Shown piece by piece: positions 9,624 to 19,239 of a stretch of DNA of 64,000 nt. The notes under the pieces were generated by a model, which had not been told where the DNA came from, made no database searches, and was given only the letters and a program-made list of their open reading frames with translations. The first letter of the stretch is position 1. Each line of letters opens with the position of its first letter. Both the position numbers and the translations under genes were made by a program. The DNA comes from Calothrix sp. NIES-3974. Lineage in GTDB: Bacteria; Cyanobacteriota; Cyanobacteriia; Cyanobacteriales; Nostocaceae. The stretch lies in assembly GCF_002368395.1 (NCBI RefSeq), contig NZ_AP018254.1, positions 868,001 to 932,000 of the forward strand, read 5' to 3'.

Positions 9624-12600
9624 TCACTTTTTACTCATCACACAGCCAGAAATTCCCGAATTATTAGTTGGATCTGCCTGCGGTAAGTTAGCAACCAATA
9701 TTACTTTTCCATCAGGTGTTTTTACCCAACCTTGAGCTTCCACGATTGAATTGGGAATGGCAACGGTGGAATTTGTCGAACCTTCCGGTTTACGGCTGAG
9801 ATTTTCATTTATCCCCTCTTCACCGACGAAAGTTGCTAAATCCGGTTGGTGACTTCCAATCAGAGGGTCGAAAACACCTTGTGCTATACCTCCCCGTCCA
9901 GTCACCGTAAACTCACCCATTTTTTCTGCTTCCCGCGCATCACGTGGACAAAATCCGCCAATCTTGTCACTTTGGTCTGCCAATCCTTCAGCTAATTCCA
10001 CTAATCCCTGGGTGGGGTCTACATCGGGTTTTGTCACCCTTACTTCCCCTTGAATCCCTAATTCAGAACTGGCGGTAATGTCGTTACTGGTGTCCGATGC
10101 CACTAAGCGCGGTTCAATGCCAAATAGGGCTTGGGTTTCAATGTTGATATTACCACCTTTACCGGTGAAGGCGTTGGCGGTGATATCGTTATTTTGATTG
10201 GGGATGGCGACGATTGCGGGTGTTTTGATTTTAATATTACCACCGTCACCTCCTCCCTGTTGTAATCCTGCGGTGGTGGAGATGTTACTATTGCCACGGA
10301 GGAAAAGATATTTGGCTAGCTGTAGGGTAATGTCACCACCTTGACTGCTATTGGTTTGAGCGGAAATTACGCCGTTATTACTGAGGGTGAGGGTATCGCC
10401 AATGATGGAAATACTACCAGCATCACCACTGCCTTCACTATTGACAGATACTCTAGCTCCATCACTGATGGTAATCTGGGTGGGGTCGATGATAATGCTA
10501 CCACTTTTACCAGTCGAACCAACGGCAGTGCTGGCAAAAATTCCACTTACACCATCTGAATTGAGGATGACATCAGTAATTAAATCGGTTTGTCCTTCCT
10601 GTGCTAATCTTTGGCTGACTTTGGTAACGCGATCGCTAAAATTGGGGTCACTTCCGGCGATATTAATTTTGTTGCGGATATTTAGTTTAATCGTACCTGC
10701 GTTTCCTGTCTTTGCTGTACTAGTGGAAACCTGTCCACCATTAATCGCAGCAAAGTTATTGCCATTGATAGTAATATTGCCACCGTTACCAGTTCCGGAA
10801 GTTCCAGCATTGACAATGGCTCCATCTCTAACGGTAAAATTACCAGTTGTCACCGTAATATCCCCCGCATCTCCCGATGTTCCCCGGTCAGCAATGGTTA
10901 GTAAACCACTGGAAAATCCGTTGTCATTATAGCCAGAGAGGGTGACGGTATCTGTGGCATTTACTTTAATATTACCTCCCCTTCCCTGGGCACCAGGTAA
11001 ATTTCCGGAGGGACGGAACAAAGCCGATTGGATTTGGGAACCACCCCCAACCGATAGGGTTCGGGATTGAATGTCAATATTCCCAGCAGTTCCCACCGCA
11101 CCCGATTCCACAGTTGCACGGATATAGCTGGAATTTTCTAGGGACACACCGTCATTGACCTTGATGGAGATATTTCCCGCATCCCCTCTACCAGAGGTGC
11201 TAGCGTTAATCAATCCAGAATCAGATATGAACAAATTTTGCGATTGAACTAGGATATTCCCACCGGGACCAAAACTATCCGTTCCCACTGAACTAAAAAC
11301 ACCACTAATACGACCATTGCTGCGATTGACACCGCTAATATTAATGGTATCGCGAGCGTTGATCTCAATATCTCCAGCTTTCCCTTTTCCAATAGTTGTA
11401 GCGCTAATTTGTCCGCCATTGTTTAAAGATAAAGAACCCGTTTTCAGATTGATATTGCCAGCATCCCCCACACCTGTTGCTTCCACCGTAGTGTAGGCTC
11501 CAGTAACGGAATTATCTCCACCAGCAAAAACCACGGAATCGCGAGCATTAATTGTGATATTACCACCATTGCCATTGCCAAGAGTACCGGCATTAATTTG
11601 ACCACCATTAGTGACACTCAGGGAACCCGTGGTAATTTGAATATCACCACCTTTTCCGGGACTATTACCCCCTGACTCTAGGGAGCTGCTGAGGGAACTA
11701 GGAATAGTATTACTGCCAACACCATCAATAATCACAGCATCACGAGTATTAATATTAATATTTCCCGCCTGAGTTGGGGCAAAACTAGATAGATTCGCAC
11801 CATTAGTCAAAGATAAAGTTCCAGTCTCGATGGAAATATCACCACCTTTCCCTTGAGTTGTGAAGGTGCTTACCCCACTACTAGCTCGAAAACGACTACC
11901 AACACCATCAAAACTGACGCGATCGCTCACCCTAATCTCAACATTACCCCCATTACCCTGACCGAAATTGGCAGCAGCAATTCCACTACCCCCAGTGAAG
12001 GATAATTCCCGCGCTGTCACCTGAATTTTTCCACTATTACCCTCAGTGTCAGACCCAATTGAGTTATCAATTCGACTGGAAAACCTGCTATCCTCACCGG
12101 TCTCCAACCTAACCACATCACGAGCATTGACGCTGATATTCCCCGCATTCCCCTTACCGAAACTATTTGCAGAGATTTGCGCTCCATTTTTCATCAATAG
12201 GGAACCGGTGGTAATCTCAACATTACCACCTTGACCAACACTATCGGTTAATAAACTGGTTAAAATACCTGTCAAACTATTACTGTTACTATTAATATCA
12301 TCCATTTCCATCCTGTCACGGACATTCACCGTAATATTGCCAGCATTACCCTGTCCTGACACACTACTTGTTAAGTTAGAACCTCCAGTTATAGTTAGGC
12401 TTCCAGTATTTAACAGAATATCCCCACCCTTACCAGAACCATCACGAAATATATTACTTTGAAAGCCGCTTTGATTACTGAGGACGGTGGCATTTTGGAT
12501 ATTGAGAGTAATATTTCCCCCATCTCCCTTCCCGATGGTGCCACTGCTCAAAAAAGCTCCATTACTCAAGGAAAGAGAACCCGCATTCACTTCTATATCC

Positions 12601-14225
12601 CCAGCTTTTCCTTCCCCACCAGGAATTACAGCCGTGATCACGCGGGTAAGGATATCATTGGGATTTTCCCTCAAACCATCTAGACTCACCTCACCCAAGG
12701 CATTCAAAGTAATATTACCAGCATTGCCTTTCCCAAGGGTGCGACTATTAAGTTCGGAAGCATTTTTCAGGGTAATAGTACCTGCATTAATCGTCATATT
12801 TCCACCATTCCCCACAGCCCCTTCTTCCACACTACTAGTTATGAGGGCATTATCAAAGGAGACAGTACCTCCAGCTTGAATCAAAACATTTCCACCATTT
12901 CCTTCCGTCCCTGATTCTAGTCGGGTGGCAATACCATTAAAGACATCTTTACCTCTAGCAAAATTCACCGTATTACGGACATTAATATTCACATTACCAC
13001 CATTTCCACGGGCTGCTGGCAATCCGGTATCCGGGTCTGCTCTCCTTAAAATCGCTAAAAGTTGGGAACCATCCAATAGGGACAGGGAATCTGCACTAAT
13101 CTTAATATTGCCACCACTACCCACACCACCAGCTTCTATATTGGTGAAAATAAAACTGTTGACAATATTGACACTACCACCGGCTTGTAAAGATACATTC
13201 CCAGCCTTCCCATTACCGTACACCGAATTATCAATATAGCTATCTTGCTCCAGGGAAATAGCACCAGTTGCATTTAAACTCACATTCCCAGCTTGGGTAT
13301 TCCCAGTTCCCCGACCAGTACCAATTCCTGCAAAGATGGCTGCACCTTGAAATCGGATATTACCAGCATTAATAGCAACATCTCCACCCCTATTACCAAA
13401 AACGCTAATTATACTTCCATTACCCAAAGACACATCTGTTAACGGGATATCAACCGGAACATCCAAACTGAAAATATCCCCTGTCCGGTTCAACCCCACA
13501 CTTCCCGGTGCAGCCAAACCCGTTAACTCAACCCTACCGTCATAGGCTCTAATACTACCACCTGCTAAGTTAATATTTCCACCCACCAACAACAAACTTT
13601 TACCATCGGGTACGCGCAACCCGGTTGTATTATTACCATTGGGACTGACCCCCGCAGGTGCTTGGGATTGATTAACAATGGCTGCATTTTGATTAATCTG
13701 GTTAAATAATAAAGCACTGGGATTTATGGTTAGCAAGGGTGGTGCTTCGGGATTTGTAGCGCTAAACAATCCTTGATTTCCAAACTGGACACTATTTGCT
13801 GTTGTCCCCACAAAGGAACCCCGCACATCTAAACTGGCATTTTGTCCAAATAAAATCCCGTTAGGATTAATTAAAAATAAATTTGCACCACCATCCACAC
13901 CCAAGGTGCCAAAAATATTCGAGGGATTCCCACCTGTCACCCTGCTCAGGATATTTTGAATTCCCGATGGATTCGTAAAATAAACCCGTTGACCGTCACC
14001 AACATTAAACTCGCGAAAACTGTGAAACAAATTCACATCCCGAATTACACCACCCTCAATCCGATCCGCACTTCCACCATTAATAAGCGCATTGGGTGTC
14101 ACCCGTGAAGCTTCTGCACCCAAGGTATTATCTGGAATAATTTGGGCATTGGTTGGTGTTCCCGACCACAAAAGTAAGCCCAATAGAATACATGGATGGC
14201 AGAATAAATATGATTTGTTAATCAT
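9624..14225 (-). CDS. Two-partner-secretion exoprotein with filamentous haemagglutinin N-terminal domain
   Basis: A large secreted protein (1533 residues from ATG 14225; an upstream ATG at 14264 adds 13). The chosen start gives a clean signal peptide (hydrophobic ILLGLLLW, then NAQ). The TPS domain follows, with NLFHSF, VYFTNPSGIQNILSRVTGG and the hallmark LFLINPNGILFGQNA. The rest is a long array of beta-helix turns of the form GGNI-(T/S)INA-(7-20)-G, consistent with a right-handed beta-helix. The C-terminus has the cyanobacterial FTVTGRGG motif and a late Cys pair. It would be exported through a TpsB/Omp85-type partner, not encoded here, and act at the cell surface or outside; target unknown. 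Confidence 0.9.
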   Translation of the reverse strand: MINKSYLFCHPCILLGLLLWSGTPTNAQIIPDNTLGAEASRVTPNALINGGSADRIEGGVIRDVNLFHSFREFNVGDGQRVYFTNPSGIQNILSRVTGGNPSNIFGTLGVDGGANLFLINPNGILFGQNASLDVRGSFVGTTANSVQFGNQGLFSATNPEAPPLLTINPSALLFNQINQNAAIVNQSQAPAGVSPNGNNTTGLRVPDGKSLLLVGGNINLAGGSIRAYDGRVELTGLAAPGSVGLNRTGDIFSLDVPVDIPLTDVSLGNGSIISVFGNRGGDVAINAGNIRFQGAAIFAGIGTGRGTGNTQAGNVSLNATGAISLEQDSYIDNSVYGNGKAGNVSLQAGGSVNIVNSFIFTNIEAGGVGSGGNIKISADSLSLLDGSQLLAILRRADPDTGLPAARGNGGNVNINVRNTVNFARGKDVFNGIATRLESGTEGNGGNVLIQAGGTVSFDNALITSSVEEGAVGNGGNMTINAGTITLKNASELNSRTLGKGNAGNITLNALGEVSLDGLRENPNDILTRVITAVIPGGEGKAGDIEVNAGSLSLSNGAFLSSGTIGKGDGGNITLNIQNATVLSNQSGFQSNIFRDGSGKGGDILLNTGSLTITGGSNLTSSVSGQGNAGNITVNVRDRMEMDDINSNSNSLTGILTSLLTDSVGQGGNVEITTGSLLMKNGAQISANSFGKGNAGNISVNARDVVRLETGEDSRFSSRIDNSIGSDTEGNSGKIQVTARELSFTGGSGIAAANFGQGNGGNVEIRVSDRVSFDGVGSRFRASSGVSTFTTQGKGGDISIETGTLSLTNGANLSSFAPTQAGNININTRDAVIIDGVGSNTIPSSLSSSLESGGNSPGKGGDIQITTGSLSVTNGGQINAGTLGNGNGGNITINARDSVVFAGGDNSVTGAYTTVEATGVGDAGNINLKTGSLSLNNGGQISATTIGKGKAGDIEINARDTINISGVNRSNGRISGVFSSVGTDSFGPGGNILVQSQNLFISDSGLINASTSGRGDAGNISIKVNDGVSLENSSYIRATVESGAVGTAGNIDIQSRTLSVGGGSQIQSALFRPSGNLPGAQGRGGNIKVNATDTVTLSGYNDNGFSSGLLTIADRGTSGDAGDITVTTGNFTVRDGAIVNAGTSGTGNGGNITINGNNFAAINGGQVSTSTAKTGNAGTIKLNIRNKINIAGSDPNFSDRVTKVSQRLAQEGQTDLITDVILNSDGVSGIFASTAVGSTGKSGSIIIDPTQITISDGARVSVNSEGSGDAGSISIIGDTLTLSNNGVISAQTNSSQGGDITLQLAKYLFLRGNSNISTTAGLQQGGGDGGNIKIKTPAIVAIPNQNNDITANAFTGKGGNINIETQALFGIEPRLVASDTSNDITASSELGIQGEVRVTKPDVDPTQGLVELAEGLADQSDKIGGFCPRDAREAEKMGEFTVTGRGGIAQGVFDPLIGSHQPDLATFVGEEGINENLSRKPEGSTNSTVAIPNSIVEAQGWVKTPDGKVILVANLPQADPTNNSGISGCVMSKK

Positions 14226-14296
14226 TTCGGTCGATACTGGTGAAAGTACGTCATTAAACCACATATATCACGATTGCTCTACCGGTTGAACATGTA

Positions 14297-14322
14297 GAGA
14301 TGTAGCATTCCTACGTCTCTCC
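14297..14322. repeat. Short hairpin repeat, degenerate
   Basis: GTAGAGATGTAGCA followed by a mismatched arm CCTACGTCTCT. It lies just upstream of the haemagglutinin-like gene and is a diverged member of the GTAGAGACG hairpin family. Confidence 0.6.
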
Positions 14323-14456
14323 AAGGAAAATGCGATCGCTTCTATTTGTGGGAACACTCTGATGAACCTCACCCCAACTCTTCGGTGATGTCGGAGAGGG
14401 GCAGAAAAATTAATGCTTTCAGTAAATAATTCTGTTTGGTTACTGATATCTAAAAT

Positions 14457-14478
14457 GAGACGCGATATATCGCGTCTC
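14457..14478. repeat. Short hairpin repeat, CGATATATCG core
   Basis: GAGACGCGATA and its perfect complement make a 22-bp palindrome. It lies 46 bp downstream of the stop of the leftward small gene at 14525, so it could act in the 3' end of that mRNA. Confidence 0.85.
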
Positions 14479-14524
14479 TACAAAATTCATCTGTGATACC
14501 AGATAAAAACCGTTCTCTGTTCCT

Positions 14525-14752
14525 TTATTCAACGATTTCAAAGGATTCGACTTCGAGGACAGGGCCAATCATGGCTGTTGTCATTACGTCCTTGCGGATG
14601 GTTCCGGTGACATTGACGGTTTGTCCAGCTTGTAATAATTGTTTATCGGCACCGCGTAGAATTTCGTAGGTTGTGCCGTCTTCGCTAATTATTGCCCATG
14701 CACCCATACCGATGTCACGGCGTTCGATTTTTCCTTGGATTTTAATACTCAT
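14525..14752 (-). CDS. Small conserved-looking protein, possible OB fold
   Basis: A 75-residue protein if started at ATG 14752 (MSIKIQGKIERRDIGMGAW); an upstream start at 14797 would add residues read from an AATCCAAAAT repeat and is unlikely. The beta-rich pattern, with KIQGKIERR, GAWAIISEDGTTYEIL, VNVTGTIRKDV and VLEVESFEI, resembles a small OB-fold protein of the type that follows the line G-x-V/I-x-x-x-x-E-G-x-x-Y-x-L. No enzymatic motif is present. Function is unknown. No Shine-Dalgarno sequence is evident. Confidence 0.65.
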   Translation of the reverse strand: MSIKIQGKIERRDIGMGAWAIISEDGTTYEILRGADKQLLQAGQTVNVTGTIRKDVMTTAMIGPVLEVESFEIVE

Positions 14753-15046
14753 GGTTTGGGATTTTGGATTTTGGATTACTCTTCGGTCGCTCCGCACTAC
14801 ATGCGTCTATGGATTTTGGATATAGTTTCCAATATCTATGCTGTCGCATTTTTTTCTAAATTGGTATAAATCATCAACTGAAACTCCCGTATAAATCAAT
14901 ATAGTTCAGTTAGACTTAAAAGCCTGATTATTGGGTAGGTTGAGTTGAAGAATTTAGAGGCAGTAGCCCTCGTGGAATGCGTCCCCACGCGGAGCATAGG
15001 GACGAGATAATTACGTACGCGAAGCGTTGCCGCAGGCTATTACGAA

Positions 15047-16975
15047 TTACGAAACAGTTTTCGGTTCATTGGAGATAATTAGATGGGCGAGTTTGTAGCA
15101 GGCGATCGCATTCACGGCTAAAAATAAACGAGCAAGTATGCCGCTACCTAATCCCCAAACTGCGGGGTCGAAGATGGCGCTGACTCCTAAACATGCGGTC
15201 ATCCCGATGGTGGAACCGATGGCGAACCATTTCCAGGATGGGTGTCCTAGTAGTAGAGCTGCTAATCCCAGGGGAATGAGGACGCTGGCAAAAATGGGGT
15301 TAAAGGGGTCGGTTCCGGGGAGGATGTTACCAAGTTCGGCGATGGAACTACCTGCAAGTCGGAATGGCCAGTGGGGGACATCAAAAACGTGGATCATTCT
15401 CAAGGGGAAGAATCCGGAGCTACCGACAACGAGACCTGTCGCGAGACTCCATGTCCAAGTAAAGGGGAAGTAGGTGCGTAAAAACCAGGCAATCAGGTAG
15501 GAACCGATGACCATGATTAATTTGGGAATTAGAGCGATCGCACCACCATCGATCCAGAATCCGGGGTTGAGGTAGCCGTTATCCCATAACCAACGGAAAA
15601 AGTCTTGTAAAATATCCTTGATGTTGTTCCATAGCCATTGGAAGAAGTTTTGTCCTTCTGCTGCGGTTTGGGCAGCAACTGCGGCGTTGAGTCGTCCGGC
15701 TCCATAATAGTTGAGGATATCATCGTTGACGGGTTGGGCGGATTGCAGGAGAATTTTTTCTACCGCGTCGGGGTCTTTGACTCCACTGGCTTTAATTAGG
15801 GCTGCGGTTCCCGCGACGTGGGGGGATGCCATACTGGTTCCTTGTAAACCCAGGAAGGTTCCCTCTCCCTTGTTGTCCATGTCAACGGTTTCCTGGAGGA
15901 TGGGTCCGTCACTGCTTCCACCGGGGGCAGAAATATCTACACCAGCGCCAAAGTTGGAATAATCGGCTTTAGTTCCGTCCCGACCAGTGGCGGAAACCCC
16001 TATTACGTGGGGATATCGGGCGGGATAGGCGACACCATTGTCATTTTCGTTACCCGCAGCCGCAACGATAACTACACCTTTACTATGGGCGTAGTTGATA
16101 GCATCTTTCATTAACTGACTTTCGCCCCCACCCCCTAGGCTCATGTTAATGACATCGGCTCCGTTATCTGCGGCAAAGCGGATTGCTTCAGCAATATCAG
16201 CCACCGTACCACTACCGTAACCATCGAGAACCTTGAGGGGCATTAAACTGGCTTCGTAGGCTACACCCACCACACCATAGCTGTTATTGGTGGCTTGAGC
16301 GATGGTTCCCGCAACGTGGGTTCCATGACCGTTATCGTCGCTAGCATCTTCCTTCTCGTTAACGAAATCGTAACCTTTAACAAAATTGGTTTCCACTAAA
16401 TCGCGAACTTTAGTGATACCCGTATCAATAACGGCAACGGTGACACCTTTACCCTTGGTGTGTTGCCAAGCACCTTCCACATCCACCGCTTGCATATGCC
16501 ATTGTCGGTCATACATGGGGTCATTCGGTGCGGTAGCAGACTTTGGCTGTTCTGTATTACTGTCATTAATCCCACTTTCGTCGGCATTTACAGGAAGGAT
16601 ATTCCCAACCCGTGTCACTTGACCAAAGCGCGGATTACCCAATTTTGGAAGTTTGTAGATGTAATTGGGTTCGATATACTCGGTATTTTTGGCAAACTCA
16701 GACTGTCTGAGTTCCTGGAGACGGGTTTTATCACCCTGAATAATATAAACATTGTCCCGCGCGGAAAACTCATTATCCAACTTGGGTGTCACCTGAAATA
16801 AACTAGCGATCGCACTCAAATTGTTTTCAATCGCTTCCCTGGGAATATCCTCACGAAAATTCAACAAAATTGTGTCATACTCACCTTTGACAGCCAGTCC
16901 ACGTCCACTGACAAAGTTGACTAAAGTTAAACACAATGCAATTACAAATAAACCAGATATTATTAGCCTTCGCAT
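15047..16975 (-). CDS. Subtilisin-like (S8) serine protease with C-terminal membrane domain
   Basis: A 642-residue protein. The N-terminus is a signal or anchor segment (LIISGLFVIALCLTLVNFVSG), then a propeptide-like region to about 150. The catalytic domain shows VAVIDTGI (Asp), GHGTHVAGTIA (His), AAAGNEND (oxyanion Asn) and GTSMASPHVAGTAAL (Ser, about 381). After about residue 470 there are several hydrophobic segments (for example LIPKLIMVIGSYLIAWFL, FASVLIPLGLAALLLG, FLAVNAIACYKLAHLI), making the enzyme membrane-tethered at both ends. The catalytic part would face the periplasm. Substrate unknown. Most S8 proteases lack such a polytopic tail. Confidence 0.9.
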   Translation of the reverse strand: MRRLIISGLFVIALCLTLVNFVSGRGLAVKGEYDTILLNFREDIPREAIENNLSAIASLFQVTPKLDNEFSARDNVYIIQGDKTRLQELRQSEFAKNTEYIEPNYIYKLPKLGNPRFGQVTRVGNILPVNADESGINDSNTEQPKSATAPNDPMYDRQWHMQAVDVEGAWQHTKGKGVTVAVIDTGITKVRDLVETNFVKGYDFVNEKEDASDDNGHGTHVAGTIAQATNNSYGVVGVAYEASLMPLKVLDGYGSGTVADIAEAIRFAADNGADVINMSLGGGGESQLMKDAINYAHSKGVVIVAAAGNENDNGVAYPARYPHVIGVSATGRDGTKADYSNFGAGVDISAPGGSSDGPILQETVDMDNKGEGTFLGLQGTSMASPHVAGTAALIKASGVKDPDAVEKILLQSAQPVNDDILNYYGAGRLNAAVAAQTAAEGQNFFQWLWNNIKDILQDFFRWLWDNGYLNPGFWIDGGAIALIPKLIMVIGSYLIAWFLRTYFPFTWTWSLATGLVVGSSGFFPLRMIHVFDVPHWPFRLAGSSIAELGNILPGTDPFNPIFASVLIPLGLAALLLGHPSWKWFAIGSTIGMTACLGVSAIFDPAVWGLGSGILARLFLAVNAIACYKLAHLIISNEPKTVS

Positions 16976-17292
16976 ATTAATCCATCTACAATGAAAGCCT
17001 ATAGTTCACTACGATAACTTATACAAACTCGACTGAGCTGATTTTGTAAATTAAGAATACGGTCGTCAGGATACAGGAGACAGGAAGCAGGAAAAATATG
17101 GAAAATAGTTTATAAAAATTAAACTTTGCACCCTAAGATATTCCCCTTTAATTTTGTTGACTGTTAACCGTTTAGATGAAAAGCTTACTTGTTGACCGTG
17201 TAAAGTCTGAATGCTGAAATATACAATTATAATCGTTCACTTTCCCTCTCTGCTCCCCTGCCCTTCTATAAATACTATACTTGACAGAAACT
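16976..17292. other. Intergenic region without recognised features
   Basis: About 300 bp between divergent genes. It should hold promoters for both the protease (leftward) and the small membrane protein (rightward), but no element could be recognised with confidence. Confidence 0.5.
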
Positions 17293-17706
17293 ATGGAACG
17301 CGGTCTATTTTGGCTACCCTTGTTAATTATCTTCTTTTGGCTAGCATGGCAAGGTGCAAGGGAATATCAAAAAATCGAGGCATATAAGGCTTGGGCGGAA
17401 AATTTTGACCGTGCTAAATATGATATCTACGCAGTTTTAGGTCAAAAAGACAACCTAATTACCTGGGGTAAACCCGCAGTGAATGCCCCGGTCTCCCTTC
17501 AAACTTTTTGCTTGGATGATGTCCAGCAAGTTCGCTTACTAGTTAATAATACACCAATCGAGTTTGATACCCTACCACCAAAAGCAGGAAATATCGCTTT
17601 AGAATTCCGATTCAAAAATTCCTCTGAACCGGTTCAAATTCCCTTTACCGAAGTTCCCCTAGCGAATGAGTGGGGTAAGTTTTTGCAAGGACGCTTGGGA
17701 GGTTAG
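17293..17706 (+). CDS. Small single-pass membrane protein of unknown function
   Basis: A 137-residue protein from ATG 17293 (a TTG at 17281 would add four). One N-terminal transmembrane helix (LFWLPLLIIFFWLAWQGA) precedes a soluble domain of about 110 residues with alternating beta strands (DNLITWGKP, VSLQTFCLDDVQQVRLLVN, NIALEFRFKN, VQIPFTEVPLANEWGKFL). This topology suggests a membrane-anchored domain. I do not recognise a family with function. The next gene, a membrane glycosyltransferase, is on the same strand after a short repeat element. Confidence 0.65.
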   Translation: MERGLFWLPLLIIFFWLAWQGAREYQKIEAYKAWAENFDRAKYDIYAVLGQKDNLITWGKPAVNAPVSLQTFCLDDVQQVRLLVNNTPIEFDTLPPKAGNIALEFRFKNSSEPVQIPFTEVPLANEWGKFLQGRLGG

Positions 17707-17718
17707 GGAGTGGTTTAC

Positions 17719-17818
17719 TAGTGATCTATCCCATAAGTTATGAGGGGTTTTTAGTAGTGGTTCTAGTCCCGAAAAGGCTTTACAATAAAGCGCTACTACG
17801 AACTTTTCTCACATCAAT
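17719..17818 (+). repeat. MITE-like element, family A, short copy
   Basis: It begins TAGTGATCTATCCCATAAG, continues with TATGAGGGG and TTAGTAGTGG, and ends TTTTCTCACATCAATATT, matching the ends of the 154-bp element at 45941 with an internal deletion. It finishes seven bases before the mannosyltransferase start codon. Confidence 0.7.
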
Positions 17819-17824
17819 ATTCTC

Positions 17825-19099
17825 ATGGAACGAGTAGTGAGTATAACATCACTCCCAGAAAAGATACGTTTCCCCTGTTTGATGTGGATATCTAGCAGGT
17901 TGGTTGTGTTTGGGGTGATGTTGGTAATTATGCCGCTTGTCACCCCAACGGTGATGGAAAAAGGTTGGTGGGATACCTTATTTGCTTGGGATAGTGGTTG
18001 GTATTACAAAATCGCGGTCGAGGGCTACAATTATGGCAGTAATTTCGGTAATAATTTAGACAATAACCAATATGCGATCGCTTTTTTCCCTCTGTATCCG
18101 TTGTTGATTTGGCTACTTTCCCGTACTGGTATTCCGGTGGTGGAGGCTGGTTTGTTAATTAATAATCTGGCTTTTTTGTTCTCGCTAATTTTCTTCTATT
18201 GGTGGATAGAAGAATTTCACGGTCGAGAGGTTGCTCGATGGTCAACGACAGCCTTGGCTTGGTGTCCTTATTCACTGTACGGGTCAGTGATGTACACGGA
18301 AGGGTTATTTTTACTATTTAGTATTGCGGCATTACGCGCCTTTGAACGCAAACAATATATTTGGGTGAGTATTTGGGGAGGATTAGGGACAGCAACGCGG
18401 ATTACTGGTGTGGCTTTGATTCCAGCGTTTTTATTGACTGCATGGCGACAGAAACGACCGATTCCAGCCTACGCTGCAAGTTGTGCGATCGCAATTGGTA
18501 TTTGTCTATTTAGTTTATTCTGTTGGTTCCAGTTTGGCGATGGTTTAGCCTTTCTCCATGCCCAAAGGGGATGGCGTAGTTCCACGGGTTTTGCGGCTCG
18601 TGGTTGGTTATTGATGTTACTCCAGGTTTTGCTAGGAGGCAAAAATGTAACTGCTGGATACATCAAAGACCCTGACTATTTGCTACAACTTGCAGGCGTT
18701 GTTAGTGCGGCGGGGTTACTGGTATATTTTCGTCATCAACTCGGTCAAACCAAAGTCCGTTACGGTTTTTGGGGATTATGGTTAATCCTGTGGTTGATGG
18801 TTGGCAATCCCCTATTCCAACTCGTGTTTATCTTTGGCGGTTTAGGTTTATTAATTTATTTTGCTCCAAAAATCACCCTAACCGCCGCCACCTATGGTTT
18901 TTTATCCTACGGAATTGCGCTGAATACGGGTTTAACTGCCTCCGTAGACAGATATATTTATGCGATCGCACCTATATTTATCGCCATTGGTTTTCTCTGT
19001 GCTAAATATCCCAAATGGGGTTGGGGAATCATCTGCTTTTTTGGTTTATTATTATTCCTGTATTGCATTCGCTTTGCCCAGGATTTTTGGTTAGCTTAG
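17825..19099 (+). CDS. Polytopic mannosyltransferase-like protein (PIG-V-like)
   Basis: A 424-residue membrane protein with about ten hydrophobic segments. The loop after the first helix carries LFAWDSGWYYKIAVEGY and then FFPLYPLLIWLL, the pattern of PIG-V/GT-C type dolichol- or polyprenyl-phosphate-sugar transferases, with the Asp of WDSGWY as likely catalytic residue. A further ARxTG-like motif (GTATRITGVALIP) supports this. It would move a sugar from a lipid carrier on the outer face of the plasma membrane; acceptor unknown. The start is fixed only by lack of alternatives; no strong ribosome binding site. Confidence 0.8.
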   Translation: MERVVSITSLPEKIRFPCLMWISSRLVVFGVMLVIMPLVTPTVMEKGWWDTLFAWDSGWYYKIAVEGYNYGSNFGNNLDNNQYAIAFFPLYPLLIWLLSRTGIPVVEAGLLINNLAFLFSLIFFYWWIEEFHGREVARWSTTALAWCPYSLYGSVMYTEGLFLLFSIAALRAFERKQYIWVSIWGGLGTATRITGVALIPAFLLTAWRQKRPIPAYAASCAIAIGICLFSLFCWFQFGDGLAFLHAQRGWRSSTGFAARGWLLMLLQVLLGGKNVTAGYIKDPDYLLQLAGVVSAAGLLVYFRHQLGQTKVRYGFWGLWLILWLMVGNPLFQLVFIFGGLGLLIYFAPKITLTAATYGFLSYGIALNTGLTASVDRYIYAIAPIFIAIGFLCAKYPKWGWGIICFFGLLLFLYCIRFAQDFWLA

Positions 19100-19239
19100 T
19101 TTGAGGAGGTAAAACCGGCATTCCCCACAAACAAGCGATCAGCGATTAAAGCGCTAAAGGACTACTACGAGCCTTTCTTCATTTTGAATTCTAAATCCAA
19201 AATCTAAAATCCAAAATCTAAAATCTAAAGGGTGCCAAT

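Noticed and set aside
10103-13239. Several open frames opposite the haemagglutinin-like gene (10387-10932, 12487-12879, 12925-13239)
   Set aside because: They lie inside a repetitive Gly/Asn-rich gene, whose antisense frames are naturally open. Their products are low-complexity Pro/Leu/Ser sequences without domains.
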